Made by a program: the position numbers and the translations under genes. Shown here piece after piece: positions 62,806 through 64,000 of a stretch of 64,000 bases of DNA. The notes beneath the pieces were generated by a model. The model was not told the DNA's origin, did not search any database, and saw nothing but the letters and a program-made list of their open reading frames with translations. Numbering within the stretch: the first letter of the stretch is position 1; each line of letters begins with the position of its first letter. This stretch comes from Dyadobacter sp. CECT 9275 (GTDB lineage Bacteria > Bacteroidota > Bacteroidia > Cytophagales > Spirosomataceae). The stretch is taken from assembly GCF_907164905.1 (NCBI RefSeq), contig NZ_CAJRAF010000004.1, positions 868,001 to 932,000 on the forward strand, in the 5' to 3' direction.

Positions 62806-63241
62806 TTAGTAGCCTCTTGCAAAGAAGATCCATATGTAATTACATGCAAAGATGGCCTTGTAGAATATCAGGAGATAAACAATGTAGAGCTAGCTTATTT
62901 TATAAATGTTAAAGATGATGATAAGTTCATTCAGCGGATTATTCAGTCGCAATCTGAACTAGAACAATCCATTGATTTTTCTAGGGTAGACACTAAGATT
63001 GATTTCAAAAAGAAGACATTGCTTGCTGGTTGCGTATACTCCCTTCAGCTAGCAAATTTGATTCGACAGGAAGTCAGTAGTGATTGTAATAGTGAAGAGA
63101 TAACTTATAGGATTATATTAAAATATCATCAATATCTTCCCGATGCAGGGTACACAAAGTTCTTTGCTATCATTCCAAAGATTTCCGACAAAACAAGAGT
63201 CAGGTTTATTATCGATTTTGAAAAATAATACTAAATCCGAT

Positions 63242-64000
63242 TTAAATTGACGTGTTTCTTATATACGGAAAACATGTAAGTGAAATTACATTGTCGATAG
63301 ATTTTGAAATTATTTCAACGATTTTCTCAATTCTAATTTGCGCCAGTTCCAAGGTTTCGAACACTTTACTCTTTAAATGCCTGCGGACTTTTTTGAAGAA
63401 TCGCTCAATTGGATTTAGCTCAGGGCAAGCAGGTGGTAATTTTTTAAATACTAATTTGTCTTCGTTAAAAAGTTCTTCCTTATGTGCTTTTGCGCCATCG
63501 GCAATAAACAATGATTTTTGCCCAATGCTCTCTTCAACTTTTTGAATAAACCACCCAAAGGATGTACTGTCGAGCTTAGGGAGAAAAGTCGCAAAGCCTT
63601 CGCCAGTAAATGGGCATATTGTTAAGTACAGGTACGTATTTTCATAACCTATCTTAACCGGTGCTATAGGTCTATGACCCATAGGAGCCCATTTCCTACT
63701 TAATTCTGTTCGCGTACCAGCCCTGAGTTCATCACGGTGCGTCGGTGCGATGAAAAAAGATCGCGTGATCTGCAAAACCAGAACGCATTTCACAAATTTT
63801 TTCGCTTCGGCGATCCGATTAAAGTCATCTACATTTCCAGGCTTTTGGCGTACATTAACAGGGCGACCTGTTTTTGCCTTTATTTTCAATCGTTTACATA
63901 AGTCACTAACCCCGCTGATACTGTACTTTACACCTAAATTCCCAGCCAGATAAGCTTGAATATCCGCTAATGTCTGTGCTTGATCTGAAAGTAAAAAAGA
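63242..64000 (-). CDS. IS630-family transposase, 5' end beyond window
   Basis: The open frame continues to the window edge; at least 252 codons are present. The N-terminal helix-turn-helix part is visible (DIQAYLAGNLGVKYSISGVSDL, split before codon 250 from the edge). The DDE domain shows HRDELRAGTRTELSRKWAPMG with the first aspartate, LFIADGAKAHKEE with the second, and LPPACPELNPIERFFKKVRR with the glutamate. All catalytic residues appear kept. It ends 13 bases after the split lipoprotein gene, tail to tail. The element's ends are not visible in the window. Confidence 0.88.
   Translation of the reverse strand, partial: SFLLSDQAQTLADIQAYLAGNLGVKYSISGVSDLCKRLKIKAKTGRPVNVRQKPGNVDDFNRIAEAKKFVKCVLVLQITRSFFIAPTHRDELRAGTRTELSRKWAPMGHRPIAPVKIGYENTYLYLTICPFTGEGFATFLPKLDSTSFGWFIQKVEESIGQKSLFIADGAKAHKEELFNEDKLVFKKLPPACPELNPIERFFKKVRRHLKSKVFETLELAQIRIEKIVEIISKSIDNVISLTCFPYIRNTSI

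Larger units (their letters stand above)
61879..63228 (+). pseudogene. Small lipoprotein gene split by IS5-family insertion
   Basis: The first 23 codons (61879-61947) start MYKVVQIFVRRCLLFLGW and end at TTA. The frame resumes after the element at 62809 with VASCKEDPYVITCKDG and runs to a TAA at 63226-63228. Removing the element and one TTA copy gives one 162-codon frame. Together the parts form a proper lipoprotein signal peptide ending in LVASC. The rest is a hydrophilic domain with AYFINVKDDDKF, LAGCVYSLQLANLI and a C-terminal RVRFIIDFEK; I do not recognise the family. The intact gene would encode a small outer-membrane or periplasmic lipoprotein; the lipidation site is cut off from the start by the insertion. 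Confidence 0.9.

Overview
The window looks like a chromosomal segment of a Bacteroidota bacterium, most likely of the Cytophagales (Dyadobacter-like; this genus-level guess is inference). The evidence is two complete ECF-sigma/FecR/SusC/SusD outer-membrane uptake loci, a type IX secretion C-terminal sorting domain, several TAnnTTTG-type -7 promoter elements, and Bacteroidota-typical families such as DUF4142, ISAon1-type transposases and a Bat-like VWA/TPR pair. Shine-Dalgarno sequences are mostly absent.

Layout. 1-300 holds a broken HigB toxin relic and the first codons of a HigA-like antitoxin. 469-4064 carries an acetyl-CoA hydrolase/CoA-transferase and a formylglycine-type sulfatase. 4160-10006 (minus) encodes a membrane glycosyltransferase-like protein and a large secreted right-handed beta-helix protein. 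10474-17471 (plus) is the first sigma-FecR-SusC-SusD locus. 24995-31632 (minus) is a second locus with the same gene order, pointing back at the first. Between their ends lies a minus-strand enzyme cluster (17601-24495): a PVC-type heme-binding dehydrogenase, a neutral-ceramidase-like amidase and a twin-arginine TIM-barrel-like protein. I infer that this block takes up an organic substrate across the outer membrane and processes it in the periplasm.

31912-44423 is mixed housekeeping: an EF-hand/low-complexity secreted protein, a membrane MutS-like ATPase, DinB, DUF2461, a GT39-like transferase, a di-heme peroxidase, two small proteins, and a four-gene minus-strand operon (polysaccharide deacetylase, GT2, TatD, asparaginase). 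44579-50727 is gltBD, the glutamate synthase. 51110-57021 carries DUF2383, topoisomerase IB, DUF4142, STAS, purC and a Bat-like TPR/VWA pair.

57101-64000 is the plastic part. It has tRNA-Ser, tRNA-Pro, a decayed tRNA-Arg copy and an intact tRNA-Arg. Next comes a complete ISL3/ISAon1-type element with an 8-bp target duplication, then 3-hydroxybutyrate dehydrogenase, an Rpn-like nuclease with altered catalytic residues, and tRNA-Asp. Beyond tRNA-Asp, a complete IS5-family element has split a lipoprotein gene; removing the element and one TTA target copy restores a continuous 162-codon reading frame. An IS630-type transposase runs off the right edge. There is no CRISPR array, prophage or rRNA.
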